A DNA stretch of 64,000 nucleotides from Holothuria scabra (Eukaryota > Echinodermata > Holothuroidea > Aspidochirotida > Holothuriidae), in contig CM074195.1 of NCBI GenBank assembly GCA_037179385.1, forward strand, positions 26,806,087 through 26,870,086, given 5' to 3'. A program made the position numbers and the translations under genes. The notes under the pieces were generated by a model that saw only the letters and a program-made list of their open reading frames with translations, did not search any database and was not told the DNA's origin. Of the stretch, positions 40,650-53,100 are shown piece after piece (within the stretch, counting starts at the first letter, position 1; each line of letters opens with the position of its first letter).

Positions 40650-41310
40650 AGCAGTGCCCATTCCTGTCTTGATCAATTCACACTGAACAACACTAAAATT
40701 TGCAGAACTTCATGTGCTTAATACTTTAGGCTTACTGATTGACGACAGGCTCTTGTTCAAAAAATCATATCGATAACCTGTGGAATAACGTCGTCAAACG
40801 CAATTGCATTTTCTATCACCTTATGGCCTAGCTTCCCCTCACAGTTGTTGGTCAACTTTATTATTCTTTCGTTTGCTTAAAATTATTTTATGAAATAGAA
40901 ACCTTTGAAGTAGCTGGTGCCTCTGTTTTGAGACCCCTTCAAGTCTTACAGATTAGAATTCTTAAACCTTTACTTTTTCACAACGGCGCTACCTTACAGA
41001 CAAGCTACAAAGTAATCTTGGGATTCTCGAGGTTAGTGTCATTCTAACTCTTAGAATGTGTTCATTTGTATTCAAATATGTAAACAGAGTACTGCCCGAA
41101 TTACTCTGTAACATTGTCTACCCCAGAAGGTCCTCATATGTTCCAAACCCCACAAGATATAATGCACTCTTTACAGTTACGTTTCACAATTTTAAACATA
41201 GAACCCTGCTGTTGAATAATTATTGTTACAAAATCTGGGGTGATCTCCCAACGATATTAAACTTTCTAGATCTTACGCAACTTTTAAAGACAAATTTTAA
41301 TCTCATTTGA
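40650..41310 (+). pseudogene. 3' end of a dead LINE reverse transcriptase
   Basis: In changing frames the + strand reads VVGQLYYSFVCL, then ASVLRPLQVLQIRILKPLLF, NLGILEV, and the open CSFVFKYVNRVLPELL with NNYCYKIWGDLPT and TNFNLI at the end. This is the thumb/C-terminal pattern of non-LTR retrotransposon RTs (LQ-RILK, GIL-v, m-KY---LLP, K-W--LP). The 5' part is absent. The clade is not assigned. Confidence 0.6.
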
Positions 41311-42055
41311 CGGACAGTCTCTTTGCTCAATCATTATGCCAAATCGGACACCCATCCCTCCTTTTGTCAGTTCCTTCTGGTTTCACGACATCTTAGATGC
41401 TCTGTTTTCCTTATCTTTCTTTTTTTTCTTACTTTCAAGGTGGCTAGCTACGATAAACATATTACTTTTTTCTAACGCCTTGTTCATAACTTTACGTTCA
41501 CAATTGTTCCTTGTTTTTAGAAGCTGCTATGCAAATGTGTTTATAAACAAAATACACTGAAATGAATTTAACATACATAAGTGCCACATAAAGATATTGG
41601 GAAAAGCCCCTTAGCTACTTTGCAAATTTGGTACACGTCATAGCAGGCACATGGCAGTTACCTTCGATTAAGTCAAAGTTCAATGGAGTATTGCGTGTGT
41701 GCATTCATCCACAAAACTACTCAAAAAAGCAAAAAAGCAAAATAAAGATCTTGTGATTGCATTCCTCTTTGAAACTGAACACAAAAGCAGCAATGGCTGT
41801 CAAAATTTATATTTTTTCTGCTTCGGTACTTCAATTTTTTTCAAATGAGCTAAGAGCAGGTTTTTCCCATGGTAGCTACGTTGGAAATTGTGTGTTCTAA
41901 TGCGTTGTGCGTTCAATCACTATGTTACAAGTGAAATCGATTCAACTTTGAAGGTGTCAGAAGAAAAGGTAACGAATCAGAATTTTAAAAACCAAATTGC
42001 AAAATATCTTTCAAGTTTAAGATCAGTTATCCCAAAGAGTAAAATTCGAACGTTA
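41311..42055. other. Spacer, no gene seen
   Basis: AT-rich, short frames only. The frame at 41336-41560 is hydrophobic and T-rich, without family signature. Confidence 0.4.
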
Positions 42056-42127
42056 CACTCTTAAAACACCAGGGTAAAATTTAACCACGATCGGGGTTCC
42101 ATTTACTACCCGGTGTTTTTAAGAGCG
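42056..42127. mobile_element. 72-bp miniature TIR element
   Basis: Starts CACTCTTAAAACACC and ends GGTGTTTTTAAGAGCG, an almost complete palindrome with GGGTAAAAT and TACTACC further in. TA flanks both sides (42054-42055 and 42128-42129). It carries the same terminal word as the 38080-39315 element. Confidence 0.75.
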
Positions 42128-42129
42128 TA

Positions 42130-43437
42130 CACTGTTAAAAAAAATTTTCTGTAAATTTACATAATTTTATGGCAATTTTTTTTCCAACCAAATAATGTTT
42201 TTTTTTTACAGCCAGACTGTTATCATGAAAAGCAGTTTTTGCATGTTAATTAGTCTACAAAAGTCTACTGTAAAATCGAATTACAGAATTGTTCTGTTTT
42301 GTTAAGCTTAATTTTATGTTGATGTTGTCGTATTTGGGGAATGCGTTACGTAATAACAAAGCCCCTATATTCATATGTTATTACGTAACATGCATTTCAC
42401 CATTACGTAGATCAGGTATTTGCATATCAACAAAATGTGTCGTTACGAAGTTGTTTTCAATCAAAACACATTGAGTATGCTTTGTTGTCATATTGTTGTC
42501 AAGTAGACTGCCATCTCTGGGAACTTTGTAATTGGAAAGTCACGATTTTTGTACAGTATAATAATTGTTTTTAAAATAAATATGACAAAGAATGCACATA
42601 CATTGGTTGCAAACATTTTCAGACAAGGTAAACAATAAGTTTATCACTTTCTGGTTAAAAACGCCGAAGAAGATATTATTCAAAGCAACAGCAATCCTTT
42701 TGTTAGGAAAATGCCTACAAAATAAGCCCCACCCATTTATGCAAAATAAGATTTGCGTCATAAAGTGGTAATTTACAGACTCTTTCAAGTAAATTTGAGA
42801 AACATTTTTAATTTGCCCCGATCAAGTGCATCAGCGCCTGTGACGATGAGTTGACATCAGTATACCAATTGCCAGTGCTCTGAAATTAGGGCCTTGCAAT
42901 TTCTTTTTGCTTAAAAATGTGTGAAAAAACACCAGTTGTATGGTATTTATAACTAAGAACGTAATAACTAAGTATGTTTTTATAATAAATGTAAGTAATT
43001 TTCAAATAGGGCCATAAAATTGCCAATTTTTTTTTTTTTTTTTGTAACTGAAACTTCGCAGAACGATGCACGTTATATATTGAAAATTTTCGGGGAACTT
43101 CTTATTTGTTTGTTTGGGCTTATTTTTGTTTCTTTTCCAGCTTAAAAACCAAATTAATGTTTGTTAAATGACAGTGTATTTATGTGAAATCAGAAAAATA
43201 CAAAATACTGTTAAAATTTCTGTAAATTTACAGAAAATGTTTTACAAAACAGTAAAATTAGGTTAAAAAAGCAGACAGAAATGGTTTTTCAAATAAACAG
43301 AAAATACATGTTAAACAACCTTTTTTATTGTAGCAATACAAAGTGTCTGTAAAGATACAGAAAATCTCTATTAACAGTAAAATACAAAAAGTTTAAGTTA
43401 GAAAAAGTCTGTAAATTTACAGAAATTTTTAACAGTG
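42130..43437. mobile_element. TIR element with CACTGTTAAAAA ends (1308 bp)
   Basis: Starts CACTGTTAAAAAAAATTTTC and TGTAAATTTACA; ends TGTAAATTTACAGAAATTTT and TAACAGTG. TA on both sides (42128-42129 and 43438-43439). The subterminal part has many CTGTAAATTTACAG words. No transposase frame. It abuts the 72-bp element, sharing one TA. Confidence 0.85.
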
Positions 43438-43509
43438 TAATGCTAAACTACTTTGCAAAGTTATTTTAAATGCGTTAGTAGCCTACTGAGTTTTTGTAAT
43501 TAGACCTTC

Positions 43510-43773
43510 ATGGAGGGTAATCATCTCGTTTGGTGTGACGTATATTATTTTAAAAGTATATTACTATCTAACTCCTTTAACCTTTCTGTAACCCCCTTTC
43601 TGTTCCCACCCGAAAAGTTTTGCAAGCAAAACTACACTTTCGTTGCCTCTGATTCAAAATTCACTAACCTAACCATTTGTATGACGTTGCGTCAAACGAC
43701 AACAAACGTTTCCTGCAACACGTATAATCCGTTCGGAAGTGCGAAAAAATCTGAGATTTGCTCTATGTACTGA
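43510..43773 (+). CDS. Small open frame with four Cys and three N-glycosylation sites
   Basis: From FCKQNYTFVAS to the stop after EICSMY (TGA at 43771) it has Cys in FCK, ICM, SCN and ICS, and sequons NYT, NLT and NVS, a pattern of secreted proteins. A splice acceptor (CACCCGAAAAG) just before TTTTGC would make it a last exon. The matching DNA at 11.4-11.6 kb is broken. It may be the end of another family gene or chance. Confidence 0.3.
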   Translation: MEGNHLVWCDVYYFKSILLSNSFNLSVTPFLFPPEKFCKQNYTFVASDSKFTNLTICMTLRQTTTNVSCNTYNPFGSAKKSEICSMY

Positions 43774-43929
43774 ACACTAAGTTGCAGTTTGAAAATCTGA
43801 TTAAACTAAACGTTGCTTTTGACACAAAAGAGTTATTTTGAATAAAGGGTTCAAAATGTTTTACCTTGCAGATTGTTGACCATAACATACATATGGTTAG
43901 CACCATTCACACTCATATATACATCATAC

Positions 43930-44464
43930 TGTCATGTAAAACCATGTTCTCGCATCCTCTTCTCTGAAGATTGCAACCACTTCCTTAATACCCTCTAGTA
44001 TGTTTACAGCTCACCATGATTCATCAACGATCCTTTGTTCACAGCCAGAGCTGCAGTCAACAGTCAATAATTGAAGACTTCCTCTCGTCCGGTTTCCATG
44101 AAACTTTGGGTCAATTACGTAATCAAACTTAATTTTTACAGGCGTGTCCTAAGCTTAAAATGTTTCAACTCTGTTTGAGCACTCCTTGAATGCCTTGTAA
44201 ATATTCAAAATTATTTTTCTCAGACCAATCAGTAAAACATAAGTAATTGCGTATCTAAAAGAAGATGCCTTTAAGTTAAACGTCGAAAGATCTAAAGTCG
44301 AGTTACTTCTTTGTTTTCTTACGTTTTTTTTTTTTTTATAAATGTTGTTTTATCATCGAAGTTAAAGGAGAGGAGAAACACTCAATAGAATGACTTAAAC
44401 GTAAACCGTTCGTTTTGTCAAATTCTTGGCCTTCTTTCGAGCGGCATGGCGCGAACCCAACACA
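43930..44464 (+). repeat. 5' LTR
   Basis: 535 bp, TG to CA. It shares TTTCCATGAAACTTTGGG, CCAATCAGTAAAA and CTAAAAGAAGATG with the 3' LTR. ATAC precedes it; ATAC is also found a few bases after the 3' LTR (possible 4-bp target copy, uncertain). Confidence 0.88.
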
Positions 44465-44467
44465 GTA

Positions 44468-44481
44468 TGGCGCCCAACGTG
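44468..44481 (+). other. Primer-binding site, tRNA-Lys type
   Basis: TGGCGCCCAACGTG three bases after the LTR equals the first 14 bases of the site complementary to tRNA-Lys1,2, known from several LTR elements; the next bases differ. Confidence 0.7.
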
Positions 44482-45428
44482 TATTAAACTTTGGAAAAAA
44501 AAGTTCGGGAAATTTCTTTTTTTCTGGTTCAACCTAACTAAGGCTTATGCATATTCTTCCTTGTACTTCCGCGATGTCCGACTTAACCGTTCCCGACATT
44601 TCAACTCGAACACATTACTCCCAACCTGCTAGGCCCTAAACAGAGACTAGCATGGATTGTATCGACAACGTTGTCGTTTCAACAAACTTGCAATCTTATT
44701 AAGTACCACCTCAGGTAAACTTTATCTAAACGGTATCATCAGATCACTGCAACTCCTTTTCAGATCCAGTTTATTTGTAATCCGGAGAACACAGTTACTA
44801 GTATCCAGCTGATCTAGTCTATTTATCCCAAGCCTGCGTTGTTCTTTCTGTGTACTCCCGGGCCCGATGACCGATTAACCCCAACAACCCACCCGTGTCA
44901 GCCAACTTTGCAAAGACCAAGACAATTAGGCTACACAACCCGTGATTTGCTACGGTGCCGTATATACCAAATCTTATACACAGACGACAGCAACCCATAC
45001 CGTGACGATACCTTCGATGTCACCTACAGTTTGTAAGGTTTCCAGTTAGCTGTCCACTTGTTTTCGCCTTAAATAAAGGCCACTTTGTGCTAAGCCAACA
45101 ACCCTTACATGTTTCGACAGTTCTACGATGCTGAAGCCATCAATCATCTCTCAGAAGAAAGATCACTCGCCAAATTACTTTCTTACTTGTTTTATGTGTA
45201 ACCCACAATGTATTTTTTGTGTCGGATTTTCCCACTTTCAGGGTGAGTGAAGCCAAATATCGTTTTCATGATAATCAGTAAATTTTCATATTAAGCGTAC
45301 ATTAAATGAAATTATTAAGTGCATACATAGCTACTTACTTCACTTCAAGTATCTCACCATTTACTACATATCATTTGTTTTGGGTATTATTTTTCTTTCA
45401 TTCGTAAGGTCAACAATGGCAAACGAAA

Positions 45429-46275
45429 GTGTGCGAACAACAGACTTTTTTTTTGCCTTCTAGGTTTGAAGGTGACACTATCAATTCAGATCTTGCAAGA
45501 GCTTATTTCCTCGCTTTTCAGGACTATCTCGAATCCCACAATATTGGTCAACCCGCAGATAATGCTGCAGTACTGTGCATCACAAATTTCTCGAAACGCA
45601 CTCTTACCGGACAAGCTCGCTTATGGATTGAAGACAATCAGTTTGAATAGGTCCAAGATTTAAGAACAAGGTTTCTTGCTAGATTTAGTCCAAGCAATTC
45701 ACATTTAGCCGAATTCGCCCGCTCGCAAGAATTTCATTCACTGACATATACTGCACGTGACACCGCAGAAGTTCACCTAGCACAAAAAAAAAAACCAAAA
45801 GCTGCCCATATGCTACCATACAATGATGCACAGATTAGGGATAAGTTTCTATTTTCCCTCCCTACCCAATGCCGGTCAGCAGTACTAACGGCGACACCCA
45901 CTGACTAACCGCCTCCTCTTTTGGTCGACAAAGGGCAATGTTATTTCGATTTGCCCTCAAATCAGGCCAAAACCGCTAGTGAAGTTGCATCTGATATCGT
46001 GGCAACGTCACAAGATACGCGCGAATCTGCTCCCCAAAGCAACGCGATGCAGTCTGACTTAGATGATTTATTAAATAGAATGGACGCGCTAGAATCCAAA
46101 TTGACAAAGACAGAGGAATCAAACGAAAACTTCGCAGAGTTCGAGATCATCACGTCCTAGAAACAGAGGACAGCGTGATAATAATAACAGACGTCGATCC
46201 AGTTATCGTGCTTAAAATCAACGCAGACGCTTTGATTCCATCGTTTGTAGTTTTTGTTCTCGACAAGGACACACG
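45429..46275 (+). pseudogene. Broken gag with zinc knuckle
   Basis: Open pieces read FEGDTINSDLARAYFLAFQ, TLTGQARLWIED, then after a TAG at 45648 FLARFSPSNSHLAEFARSQ, and AQIRDKFLFSLPTQCRSAV, then a TGA near 45903, a coiled stretch DLDDLLNRMDALESKL, and at about 46240-46275 the CCHC knuckle CSFCSRQGHTWRNC. Capsid-like order and knuckle fit gag of an LTR element. At least three breaks. Confidence 0.75.
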
Positions 46276-46916
46276 TGGAGAAATTGCTTAACCCTTTTCC
46301 GTTGTTTGGGTCCTTTTGGACCCATGCGGAGAGCGCGGCTGTCACCCATCTTTACTGTTTTACGAGGAGCTCGAAACTGCGAGTAGTTACCCGGAAATTC
46401 GGCCACACCAACGAGAGAGACAATAGTTTAAGGTCACGGGGTCAATAGCCTACTGAAGCTGATGCGGGGCGTGCTACGTCCGCTTTTCCGACCACTCCCG
46501 CGGCGCGCGAATATGCCCCGATTGGAGCGCAACGGTAAAGGGTCAAATCAAAGAGCTCTAGGCCATGCGCAGTATGCACAACATGAACTCATGGCAAATT
46601 CCTAGTTCATATATATGAATACCAAAATTTTCATTCAGGAATTCGGAGGAGCGCATTCCCCCTACCGCAATTCTAAATTCAAAAGTACCACATGATAATG
46701 ATACTACTGAGTGGTTCGACACTAAAGATGAAAACATTGACATTCAATTGGATGAGCGAAACTTTGCTAGAGGAGTTCTCATGTAAATACGCATGCAAGT
46801 TTTTTTTTTTTACTTTCCATACTTACGTCATGAGAAAATTATCTTCCGAAACCTAACATTCCCACTCTCAAAGGATCAAGTTTTCAAAATTAAGTAAAAT
46901 TTTCCTTCAAAAATTT

Positions 46917-46931
46917 AAAAGCTCCGGGGGA
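46917..46931 (+). other. Polypurine tract of the LTR element
   Basis: AAAAGCTCCGGGGGA directly before the 3' LTR; interrupted by pyrimidines, so partly decayed or atypical. Confidence 0.45.
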
Positions 46932-47482
46932 TGTCATGTAATACCATGTTCTGGCATCCTCTTTTTTGATGATTGCAACCATTTCCTTAAAACCCTCAAG
47001 TATGTTTGCAGCTCACCATGATTCATCAACGATCCTATGTTCACTTCTTCTCGTGCGGTTTCCATGAAACTTTGGGCCAATTACGTAATCAAACATACAC
47101 AAACTTATACAGACGTGTCCTTAGTTTAAAATGATTCAACTCTGATTGGGCACTTCTTGAGAATACCTTGTAAACATTCATAATTATTTGTCTCAGACCA
47201 ATCAGTAAAATAGAAGTAATTACGTATCTAAAAGAAGATGATTTTAAGTTACACGTGGTCACTTTGAATTGAGAAGAACTTCAATTCCGACTTCCGAAGA
47301 GGAAAAGTCTAAGGTCGAGTTACTCCTTTGTTTTCTTACGTTCTTTTATAAACCATGTTCTTTTATCATCGAAGTTAAAGAAGAGGAGAAACACTCAATA
47401 AAAAACTTAAACCTTAACCGATGTTTTGTCCAATTTTCGGCCTTCTTTAGATTTAGTCTCGGCATGGCGCGAACCCAACACA
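46932..47482 (+). repeat. 3' LTR
   Basis: 551 bp; same ends and internal words as the 5' LTR, with a small insertion near 47265-47300. Confidence 0.88.
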
Positions 47483-47629
47483 ACAATACAACATTTTCCT
47501 CACTGCAGTCTACTAAGATTTGGGTCCCTACGTTTCTTGATAGGGGCCATAAGACAGATTTGGTGTAGTATTATAGCAAATAGCTGGGGTAAAGGCTGCA
47601 AATGCTTGCAATTGTGCATATTTATAGGA

Positions 47630-49925
47630 CCTTAAGGACCTTATAAAATGACCAGTCACAGATATTTGCTGCCATTTTCTGACCACCAAGGATAGCCGTT
47701 ATGTTAAAAATCACATTAAAGAAAGGAAATTGTCTAAACGAAGTGGTACCCATTCCAACAAAACGGCTAAAAATATTGAAAATGTATACCCCGGTCTCTG
47801 TAACCCTAATATCCAGAAATGGAAATGCCCGTACAATACTGTTGCATGTTGCAACAATATCTAATACTGGATTTGGAAGGAAAAAATCTGCATGCCTGTT
47901 TTTGGAATTTGAAATAGAACAGCTGAAAAAGTGGAAATATTGAAATGAAAATGGGGTAAATTCACCCACAAAGCACATAGTCTGTATTCTCAAATTTGAG
48001 TGACACTCATGAAGTAGGTTTCGACGGTTAAACCATTTGTGACAAAGAGAAAGATGCAGTAACTAACGAGTGGGGCAATTATGCAAAAAAGATTTGTCCA
48101 TTCAACTAATAAAATGGTAAAACTGACCTCCTATTGGATAGACAAGTTTGTCCCACGTGGCTCTTTTTAAAGAGGAAATGCATTCACGGCAACCTGAAGT
48201 AGTGAAAGAGATTGTCCTGTTTCATGACTGGAGTAGTGTGTGACAGTGCTTTCCCTCCTCAAATGTAAAATTAAATAATAAAATTGCCTGTTTTACCTTT
48301 AATGTGCAAAGCTGAAATCCTTAAATATTATGTGAGATATTTTGCAGAAAGAGAAATAAAAAGAAAAGTGTGACATTTAGATGTTGCTTTTAAATAAATT
48401 TTGGGTGACTGCTTTGCCCTTTAAATTTCCCGAGGTCCGCTTTTGGGTCTTCCGTTTCGCATTACAATTAATAAAGACGCTGGTAATTGAATCACTTGGG
48501 CATGAAAATGGCAGTCTATTCGCGACAACAAGACTCTGTTTGAGTTAATTCAAAATGATATATTTCATTTTAAATTACGGGTCAAATCCACAAAGAATAC
48601 CCTCATATAACTTTTATGCGACCGTAAAGTTTTACGAAGATTTAGAAAATTACTGGGCTTGAAAAGTAGAAGTGAAAGCATTTTTAGATATTGAAAAGGG
48701 AATAATTACAAATCTTTTGCCTGTATGTTTTGAGTATTTATTCCTCATTCTTTTCATCACTTTTTCAACAACAAGATAATGCACGACTGAATTTCAGTTT
48801 CATCCCCTAGAAGAAAGTATTATGGGAACGTCGTTACATCACTCCTCCCCCCCCCCCCCCATCTCTCTATTTCTCTGTATATCATGTGTATACAAGCAAA
48901 AACTGCTTAATGTCAGCGAACTTTGTAAGGGAGACGAAAAGACAAATAAAAGAACTTGAAAAACTATTACTTCCATTTAGACATGGAAACTTTGATTTTC
49001 TTCTCTTTTCTAATTGCCATGCTGAATGATCACCCCTTATTAAAAAAATCTAGTCTGTTCATACCCACGTTATTCTAAAAAAATGCTCTTGTTTAAACAT
49101 GCTTCGATCTTGGGTTTTACTGATTGATTCTAAAATGTAATTTTAACGTTTATCTTAACGATTGTCAGGGTAGTTTAGAAATAAGTACCACCTTTTAATA
49201 ATTAGCAATTTCATGAGTTGCCAAATAAGCAAATTTTCTTTGCGTTCAAGCTCCATACTTAAATTAACGGAAAGTACATTTATAGGGACAAAAATGCAAA
49301 TTACGTGTTTGCAACAAAAGCTGATGGGTGTTATTTAAGAGACGCGCTTTCTTACTGTAATTTTGACAACACATTGTTCTTAGTTGGAAATAGAACCTAT
49401 GCATTTGATGACGTCATGCAAGAAGTACGTCCCCTCTTGGAGGATGACGCCAGCACCAACAAATACAAACAGCTCATTAGTATACTAATTGGATACGCTT
49501 CAGTCCCCTACGCATGTGGAGCGAATTCTACTGCGAACGGGCCACCACATTACAAAATTTCTACACAAATTCCAATGGTTCTACCCCGTATTCCATCGCT
49601 ATTTTTCCAAAATAATGTCAGCGTGTCGTCAATGCATAAGATCTATTAATCTAGTCAGGGCAACCCAAACTTTCGGGAAGTAAGATTTGTTGAAGGAAAC
49701 AAAAACTTTGAAGAAGGCATATAACGTTTCCTCTAATTCCCAAACGACTACCTGGTAGTCTTTCTAATCTGAATAAGAAGATGGGTGAACTTTCACACAT
49801 TATATCACTCGTGACGTCTTTCTTTGCGCGTGGATATTTGGCATAATTAAGTATAAGTATCAATCATGCAAGGGAAAGATTCAGTTTGTTCTGAAGAGTC
49901 TAAGCTTACAATATCCACTAACAAC
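47630..49925 (+). promoter_or_regulatory. Upstream region of gene B, conserved with A and C
   Basis: Follows the same order of words as 12720-14651: AGCTGAAAAAGTGG, GGGTCAAATCCACAAAG, GAAGATTTAGAAAAT, AAAGTATTATGG, CTCTGTATATCATGTGTA, GCGCGTGGATATTTGGCATA, ACAATATCCACTAACAACATG. It is more diverged from A than C is. C run at 48846-48860. Confidence 0.6.
49305..49649 (+). CDS. Unrecognised open frame upstream of gene B
   Basis: 114 codons, open from before the first Met: NYVFATKADGCYLRDALSYC, TLFLVGNRTYAFDD, VRPLLEDDASTNKYKQ. Composition looks protein-like. The homologous DNA upstream of gene A (about 14100-14380) does not keep the frame, so it is either a gene piece lost in A or chance. Confidence 0.25.
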   Translation: MFATKADGCYLRDALSYCNFDNTLFLVGNRTYAFDDVMQEVRPLLEDDASTNKYKQLISILIGYASVPYACGANSTANGPPHYKISTQIPMVLPRIPSLFFQNNVSVSSMHKIY

Positions 49926-50124
49926 ATGCATTGCTTTCATTTGTTCCTGTTTGTCATTTTTGAAACTGTTTGGGGAGGGGTCATCAACCCAGTCAAAGGC
50001 CCTCAACATGACACTTTCACGAGCGCCATGTGGGATGGAGTCATAGCACATATCGCTGTAGACAGAGAAGCAGTTCAAAACAAGCTTGACGAATTTTACA
50101 ACATTGAGATTAACGGCCAGAGAG
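49926..50124 (+). CDS. Gene B exon 1 (signal peptide)
   Basis: 199 bp; donor CAGAGAG/GTAAAA at 50125. Same length and phase as gene A exon 1. Confidence 0.83.
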
Positions 50125-53100
50125 GTAAAATTAACATTTTATTAAAATCTAATTTGCCAAAGGTTTGCATTGAAAACTACAATACTTAGAAGCTCATTGT
50201 TTTTTATATAGAGGGTAGAGTTGTTCCGTTTGTGACTTAGAACAATTCAAGAACGATTCTGTTATTAATTTTGGAAGCACAGTTTATAGTTTTCCTTCAA
50301 ACGTAATTTTGAAGGTGGACAAACATTTCTTCGCAAACGCCGTCTGACAATTCCACCGATTTTTTTCATTAATAGCCAGAGCAAAGCTTTCTTTGGTTTT
50401 GGCCATCTTGACTATAGTGATTAGGCATAATGTGTGTACAATCATCTTGTATTTTTAAATATTTTTTGATACTCGTCAAGATTTTGTTACTCATACTGAC
50501 AATTAGAACTGAAAAACATTTATTCATATATCAACCTTCATAGGCGCTGTTTAAAAGCAATAGCTTCTCCCCAGTGGTGGAGCTAGGGATTTCGGTCGGA
50601 AGAGGTGAAAATTGTCCACAGGGGCGCTTCGAAGGAGTGGATACCCTGAGCCTCAGCACGGTCGAAGCCACATTTTTACAGATTTTGCATTCTATTTTCC
50701 GCACCTGGTAGAAGACTACTTAGACATGTCTCCTCAGCAAGTTTTTCTATTCAAACATGTTTAAATTTTCTATCCATCCATGGGCCTCCGCGGAAGAAAA
50801 TTCGGGTGGGGGGGGGGGCTAAATGTTTTTAAGGGGGGAGAGCTCCGCGTTACCAGAGCGCAAGAAAATTTTGGCCTATAATGCCTACCAGATCGCTGGA
50901 AAAGAAATTTATAAAGCATATTCACCGAGTATAAATAGGTAAATACTAGGTGAACTGTTTTTTCTTTTTTGTTTTTTTTTATGTTTTCTTCGTTTTTTCA
51001 GGTTTTTTTTTTTAATTTGCAGGGAAGGGCAAATTCCCCCCTTGCCCCTAACTGCGGACGCCGGCCATGTTTCTATCCCTCTCTTTTACATTCTAGGATG
51101 AAGGCAGTCATTATAATTTGTGTGTTATTGTCAGGTATCGATTTAAGATTTCAATGAAATACTGGGCTACTTTGTGAACATAAAGATTAAACCCGCTAGA
51201 GCTAAATAGCAAGCAATCTTCCAGAGGGAAAAAGTTATGGAAATTAATCACCGTTAGGTGTAAATTTTTGGCATCTGGAAATCAACATAATTTCACAAAG
51301 AAACATTAATTGACGTAATTCACATCATGTGACCACTCTAAAATAGCTATTAACATACATACATTTAAAGAAATAGCCAAGACAAGAGCTTGTCTCTCTT
51401 AATACTAAATTAAAAAAAATAAAAGTAGCCTAAACTAAAGCTTTTTTGAAGCAGTTTTCTGAGACCACGGAAGAACAGAAATCATCAATTTCATGGGATT
51501 ATCTTGCAGTGTCATAAATAGCCATTTATCATGAGAATGGTCACTTGAAGAAAAGCAAAATGGGAACTGCTCATTAAAATTCTGAAACCCTTACCACTAT
51601 GATAACAGCTTTATTTTATTTTTACCTGAATGTTCTCTTCAAGTGACTATGAGAAATGTTGTGGAGGCTTTTTTGGTACCTTTATAAACCCTTTTCATTG
51701 TCTATGTTGACAATTATCCCCGACAACAAGAGGGTCATTCGCAATGCAATTATTGTTGCGCCCTTTGTAACCTCTTTTATTGACCGGGAGGGTTAATTTA
51801 ATGTCAGTCTGTGTATTTTGTAAGCTTTTAATCACGCTTGTTGTGGAAGCAATGACATTAGCACAGCGACAACATTCATTAGTGCGTATTAAGCATGAAG
51901 ATACGTTTCGGCAAAACCTATTCCTATATTACAGAAGATAATCTTTTTCATCACAAGAAAGTGCAGATAGTACAGTTACTGGTGGCTGTTTGAGCATTAG
52001 CTTGTTATCCGGGCCTTAAAACAACGCTATTAAATTATGTCTTTTTCCAGAAAGAGTTAAGCGTGTTGAAAACCAAAAAAGGACGCCGGCACACTATTTT
52101 GGTTCGTCGTCGGTGGCGGGGGAGTTGACCGCCCCTGACCATATGGCATCTCCGCAATGCTTCTTGCAAGTTTACTAATGCTTAACTTATTGATAGCAAT
52201 AAAGATCTGGGGTTCTTAGCAAATATTTCATTTGGTCATCGTAGCCATTCAAATCCATTTTGATATGCTTTATAAAAATGACAAAAACCAAAATTTACTT
52301 AAAAGGCTCTAATAAATGGAGAAGATCTGTTATAAAAGGTCTTCACACGTTCTAATTTTTTTAATATACTGCTTTCATATTTCCGCCTCCATCTTTTCCT
52401 TATTGTCTTATTGGGCTAGAACTTCTTTTCCATTTCGATCGTGATCGTGTTTCGTGATGCACCTTTTTTGACCAAACATATTTTTGTTTGGATTTGTTTT
52501 GGTTTGTGTTTCCCCAGTTACATTCGTCCGGTTTTGTTTACGTGCTGATCAGGTGCTGTTCGAGTTTTTTGTTTATTGTGTCCATTTTCCTCTGCTTGTT
52601 CAGTTTAGTTCTTGTCACCTTATGAAGAGTTAACACCCGAAACGTCGTGGAGTTTCCACAAACCAAGAAAGTATGCTAAAATTGGGATTTCGTAGAAATA
52701 TCATGTGAAAAACGCCACTGTTGGGGGAACTCAACCCTTATGCGAAAAATCCGTATTGCCTCATCATTTTACACAACGGAAAGCCTACCCTTTACGATAC
52801 ACCGTTTATAGCTTTAAAACGTTTAAGAATTACTTAAACGTTGACCATAACTTTAATGGCCATTGAAATAATTATAATAATTGTATTATAATTATAAAAT
52901 AAATAATTATAATAATAATAATTGTATACCTCAAAACCCAAATTGGAATTATAGTCTAATGTATCTTAAATTTATTTTTTTCATGGTGGCCTAATGTTTT
53001 GACGGATTTGACCTTTGGCCTAACCAGTCGATCCATCGTACAATTACATTATAGATATAAACAGACAAAAAACACGGTACTAGTTCCGTTCCGGACCTTC

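Larger units (their letters stand above)
43930..47482 (+). mobile_element. LTR retrotransposon with gag only (3.55 kb)
   Basis: Direct repeats 43930-44464 and 46932-47482 start TGTCATGTAA and end CGAACCCAACACA. Right after the first is TATGGCGCCCAACGTG, and right before the second a purine-rich AAAAGCTCCGGGGGA. Between them is a broken gag (45429-46275) and no RT, integrase or protease. The right and left LTRs differ by many substitutions and small indels, so the insertion is old. It lies within the upstream part of gene unit B. Confidence 0.88.
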
